This document shows positions 61,476 to 64,000 of a stretch of 64,000 nucleotides of DNA, one piece after another. Made by a program: the position numbers and the translations under genes. Source of the stretch: Mycobacterium sp. 141. Its GTDB lineage: Bacteria; Actinomycetota; Actinomycetes; Mycobacteriales; Mycobacteriaceae. Within the stretch, counting starts at the first letter, position 1, and each line of letters opens with the position of its first letter. Where the stretch lies: positions 248,001 through 312,000 of the forward strand of contig NZ_KB908255.1 in NCBI RefSeq assembly GCF_000382405.1, read 5' to 3'. The notes beneath the pieces were generated by a model that saw only the letters and a list, made by a program, of their open reading frames with translations, searched no databases and was not told the origin of the DNA.

Positions 61476-62693
61476 ATGGCTGCCTCACCGACCGTGTCCT
61501 CGGGTGCGCAGGTCTACCTCGATCACGCCGCCAGCACCCCGATGCACCCTGCTGCCATCGAGGCGATGACGACTGTGCTGGCCACCGTGGGTAACGCATC
61601 GTCGTTGCACGGATCGGGCCGGCTGGCCCGGCGCCGGATGGAGGAGTCCCGCGAGACGCTGGCCCAGCTGCTGGGAGCGCGGCCCTCGGAGGTCATCTTC
61701 ACCGCCGGCGGCACCGAAAGCGACAACCTGGCGGTCAAGGGCATCTACTGGGCCCGCCACGATGCCGAGCCCACGCGGCGTCGGATCGTGACCAGTCCGG
61801 TGGAACACCACGCGGTGCTCGACGCCGTGGAGTGGCTGGTCGAGCACGAGGGTGCCGAGGTCACATGGCTGCCGGTCGGCCCGGACGGTGCGGTGATCCC
61901 CGAAGCTCTGCGGGCTGCGCTGCAGGAGCACGACGACGTGGCGCTGGTATCGATCATGTGGGCAAACAACGAGGTCGGCACCATCATGCCGATCACCGAG
62001 CTGGCAGCGGTCGCCACGGAGTTCGGGGTGCCGATGCACAGCGATGCCGTGCAGGCGGTCGGTCAGATCCCGGTCGACTTCGGGGCCAGCGGGCTGGCGG
62101 CGATGAGCGTGGCCGCGCACAAGTTCGGCGGGCCTGCCGGCACCGGGGTATTGCTGTTGCGTCGGGACGTCGCATGCGTGCCATTGCTGCACGGCGGTGG
62201 CCAGGAACGTGACATCCGTTCGGGCACACCGTTTGTGGCCGGCGCTGTCGGCATGGCGGCGGCTGCGAAGGTGGCGATCGACGGGATGGCGGTCAACAGC
62301 GCACGGCTACGCGCGTTGCGGGATCGGCTGATCGAGGGCGTATTGGCCACCATCGATGACACCCACGTCAACGGTGCCGCTGACACGGGACGACTCCCCG
62401 GCAACGCGCACTTCACTTTCCGTGGTTGTGAAGGCGATTCGTTGTTGATGCTGCTCGACGCCAAGGGCATCGAATGCTCGACCGGATCGGCCTGCACGGC
62501 CGGGGTGGCGCAGGCCTCTCATGTGCTGATCGCAATGGGCGCCGACCCGGCCACGTCCCGCGGATCGTTGCGACTGTCGTTGGGGCACAACAGCACCGAC
62601 GCCGACGTGGACGCTGCACTTGAGGTACTGCCGGGCGCGGTGGAGCGAGCCCGGCTGGCGGCGCTGGCAAGTTCCGGAACGGCCCGCTCATGA
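61476..62693 (+). CDS. iscS: IscS-type cysteine desulfurase
   Basis: A 405-residue class I desulfurase. It has [20 protein letters not shown] at the start, [16 protein letters not shown] with the PLP-stacking His, the PLP lysine in [18 protein letters not shown] and the catalytic cysteine in [19 protein letters not shown]. It supplies sulfur for MnmA, whose gene overlaps its stop (ATGA), and for single-protein cluster repair. No IscU is present here, fitting the mycobacterial pattern in which SUF is the assembly machine. Confidence 0.96.
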   Translation: MAASPTVSSGAQVYLDHAASTPMHPAAIEAMTTVLATVGNASSLHGSGRLARRRMEESRETLAQLLGARPSEVIFTAGGTESDNLAVKGIYWARHDAEPTRRRIVTSPVEHHAVLDAVEWLVEHEGAEVTWLPVGPDGAVIPEALRAALQEHDDVALVSIMWANNEVGTIMPITELAAVATEFGVPMHSDAVQAVGQIPVDFGASGLAAMSVAAHKFGGPAGTGVLLLRRDVACVPLLHGGGQERDIRSGTPFVAGAVGMAAAAKVAIDGMAVNSARLRALRDRLIEGVLATIDDTHVNGAADTGRLPGNAHFTFRGCEGDSLLMLLDAKGIECSTGSACTAGVAQASHVLIAMGADPATSRGSLRLSLGHNSTDADVDAALEVLPGAVERARLAALASSGTARS

Positions 62694-63760
62694 GGGTGCT
62701 GGTCGCGATGAGCGGTGGAGTGGATTCGTCGGTGGCGGCCGCCCGTATGGTCGACGCCGGCCATGAGGTCGTCGGCGTGCATTTGGCGCTGTCGTCCGCG
62801 CCGGGCACCCTGCGCACCGGATCGCGGGGATGCTGTTCCAAGGAGGATGCCGGTGACGCCCGTCGCGTCGCGGACGTGCTCGGGATCCCGTTCTACGTCT
62901 GGGATTTCGCCGACAGGTTCAAAGACGATGTGATCGACGACTTCGTCGAGGCCTACGCTCGCGGTGAGACCCCGAATCCGTGCGTGCGGTGCAACGAGCG
63001 GATCAAGTTCTCCGCACTGTCGGTCCGGGCCTTGGCACTGGGTTTCGACGCCGTCGCGACGGGTCACTACGCGCGACTGGAAGACGGCAGGCTGCGCCGC
63101 GCGGTCGACGCTGACAAGGATCAGTCGTACGTGCTGGGTGTGCTGACCGCCGAGCAGCTTCGACATGCGCTGTTCCCGATCGGTGACACGCCCAAGCCGC
63201 AGATCCGTGAAGAAGCTGCCGCCCGTGGGCTGGCAGTCGCCGAAAAGCCCGACAGCCACGACATCTGCTTCATCCCGTCAGGGGACACCCAAGCTTTTCT
63301 CGGCGCGCGTATCGGGGTGCGCCGCGGCTCGGTGATCGATTCCAGCGGCACAGTGCTCGCCGAACACGAAGGCGTGCACGGTTTCACCATCGGTCAGCGC
63401 AAGGGCCTGGGCATCGCAGGGCCCGGCGCCGACGGCAGGCCTCGGTATGTGACCGCGATCGACGCGGAAACCGGCACCGTCCGCGTCGGATCGGCCGAGG
63501 ACCTCGAGGTGCGGCAGCTGTCGGGAGAGAACCCGGTCTTCACCAGTGGCGTCGCTCTGGACGGACCTGTGGAGTGCCAGGTGCAGGTGCGGGCGCACGG
63601 TGGGATCGCCGACGTCGTGGCAGAGCTGATCGACGGCCGCCTGATAGTGAACCTGCGGACACCGCTGCGGGGCGTCGCACCTGGGCAGACCATGGTGCTC
63701 TACCGTCCCGATCCGGACGGCGACGAGGTCATCGCCAGCGCCACCATCACACGCCCGTGA
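62690..63760 (+). CDS. mnmA: tRNA-specific 2-thiouridylase MnmA
   Basis: Adds sulfur to U34 of Lys, Glu and Gln tRNAs. The 356-residue protein has the PP-loop [20 protein letters not shown], the first catalytic cysteine in [12 protein letters not shown] near residue 100 and the second in [18 protein letters not shown] near 195. [16 protein letters not shown] is also present. It takes sulfur from IscS encoded just upstream. Confidence 0.97.
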   Translation: MRVLVAMSGGVDSSVAAARMVDAGHEVVGVHLALSSAPGTLRTGSRGCCSKEDAGDARRVADVLGIPFYVWDFADRFKDDVIDDFVEAYARGETPNPCVRCNERIKFSALSVRALALGFDAVATGHYARLEDGRLRRAVDADKDQSYVLGVLTAEQLRHALFPIGDTPKPQIREEAAARGLAVAEKPDSHDICFIPSGDTQAFLGARIGVRRGSVIDSSGTVLAEHEGVHGFTIGQRKGLGIAGPGADGRPRYVTAIDAETGTVRVGSAEDLEVRQLSGENPVFTSGVALDGPVECQVQVRAHGGIADVVAELIDGRLIVNLRTPLRGVAPGQTMVLYRPDPDGDEVIASATITRP

Positions 63761-64000
63761 GCGCTTTCGCCGCCGCGACCGGTATCGGGTCCTGGCCGGG
63801 CACCGCCGCGCGGCCGGCCGCCGAGGTCGTCGTCGGCGAACTGCACACGCTGACCCATCTGGTGGAACTGCCCGCCCGCGGCATCGGCGCCGACATGATC
63901 GGTCGGGCGGGGGCGCTGCTGGTCGACGTCGGCATCGACACCGTGCCGCGCGGCTACCGCATCGCATCGGGCCGCAGTGCCGCGCTGCGCCGCGCGGTGA
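63757..64000 (+). CDS. UROD/MetE-like protein, N-terminal part (runs off the window)
   Basis: GTG 63757 overlaps the mnmA stop (GTGA). The visible 81 residues, with [20 protein letters not shown] and [20 protein letters not shown], resemble the conserved mycobacterial cobalamin-independent methionine synthase-like/UROD-fold protein found near mnmA and ligA. The family is called a MetE paralogue; methionine synthesis by it is not shown. Confidence 0.75.
   Translation, partial: MSAFAAATGIGSWPGTAARPAAEVVVGELHTLTHLVELPARGIGADMIGRAGALLVDVGIDTVPRGYRIASGRSAALRRAV

Overview
The window is high-GC DNA from a mycobacterium, most likely a fast-growing (Mycolicibacterium-type) species. This rests on gene content and order: uvrC-rapZ-yvcK-whiA, gap-pgk-tpiA-secG-ppc, the opcA-zwf-tal-tkt block, mptB beside the sufRBDCSUT operon, ctaD-serB2, and the methylglucose-lipopolysaccharide neighbourhood next to etfBA-iscS-mnmA. 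Many starts look leaderless, with a TANNNT hexamer 6-8 nt before ATG or GTG, as is common in mycobacteria. No tRNA, rRNA, CRISPR array or prophage was seen.

Layout. 1-5272: a partial lipoprotein gene, then uvrC and the rapZ-yvcK-whiA set. 5406-11658: lower glycolysis, secG and PEP carboxylase. 11772-19790 (mostly minus strand): an iron-box-preceded ferredoxin reductase-like gene, then pgl, opcA, zwf, tal and tkt of the pentose phosphate pathway. 20415-28018: haem O and haem A synthases (ctaB, ctaA), a quinone reductase, an ATP-grasp enzyme, an ABC exporter pair and the mannosyltransferase mptB. 28019-34311: the complete SUF iron-sulfur assembly operon under SufR. 34312-37843: an accessory patch with a decayed IS701-type transposase, two proteins sharing a three-helix-bundle motif, an unknown protein and a largely empty 850-bp stretch. 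37844-40847: ctaD and serB2. 40909-43562: a small secreted protein and a MocR regulator divergent from a 48-residue ORF plus yczE. 43508-57551: an ABC ATPase, a Nudix hydrolase, a shortened enoyl-CoA hydratase and the methylglucose-lipopolysaccharide-type genes, interrupted by two DUF202 genes and an ArsR/MFS efflux pair. 57767-64000: etfBA, an OlsB/OlsA-like acyltransferase pair, iscS, mnmA and a MetE/UROD-like gene that runs off the end.

The two halves (1-34311 and 37844-64000) match blocks that, as I recall, lie far apart in M. tuberculosis (about Rv1420-Rv1466 and Rv3043c-Rv3024c). The accessory patch sits exactly at the join, so this is a rearrangement breakpoint or possibly an assembly join. 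One effect is that haem A synthesis genes and cytochrome oxidase subunit I now share a neighbourhood.

The least expected signal is a set of short tandem repeats that carry a Shine-Dalgarno sequence and sit at translation starts inside operons. Three 26-bp units before sufS spell back-to-back 8-codon mini-ORFs linked by TAGTG overlaps. A related unit lies between two ABC transporter genes. Two further copies are inserted in frame inside a Nudix gene. Several operators are also readable: an IdeR-type box, a SufR-type palindrome on a leaderless start, a MocR operator and a 26-bp ArsR-type palindrome.
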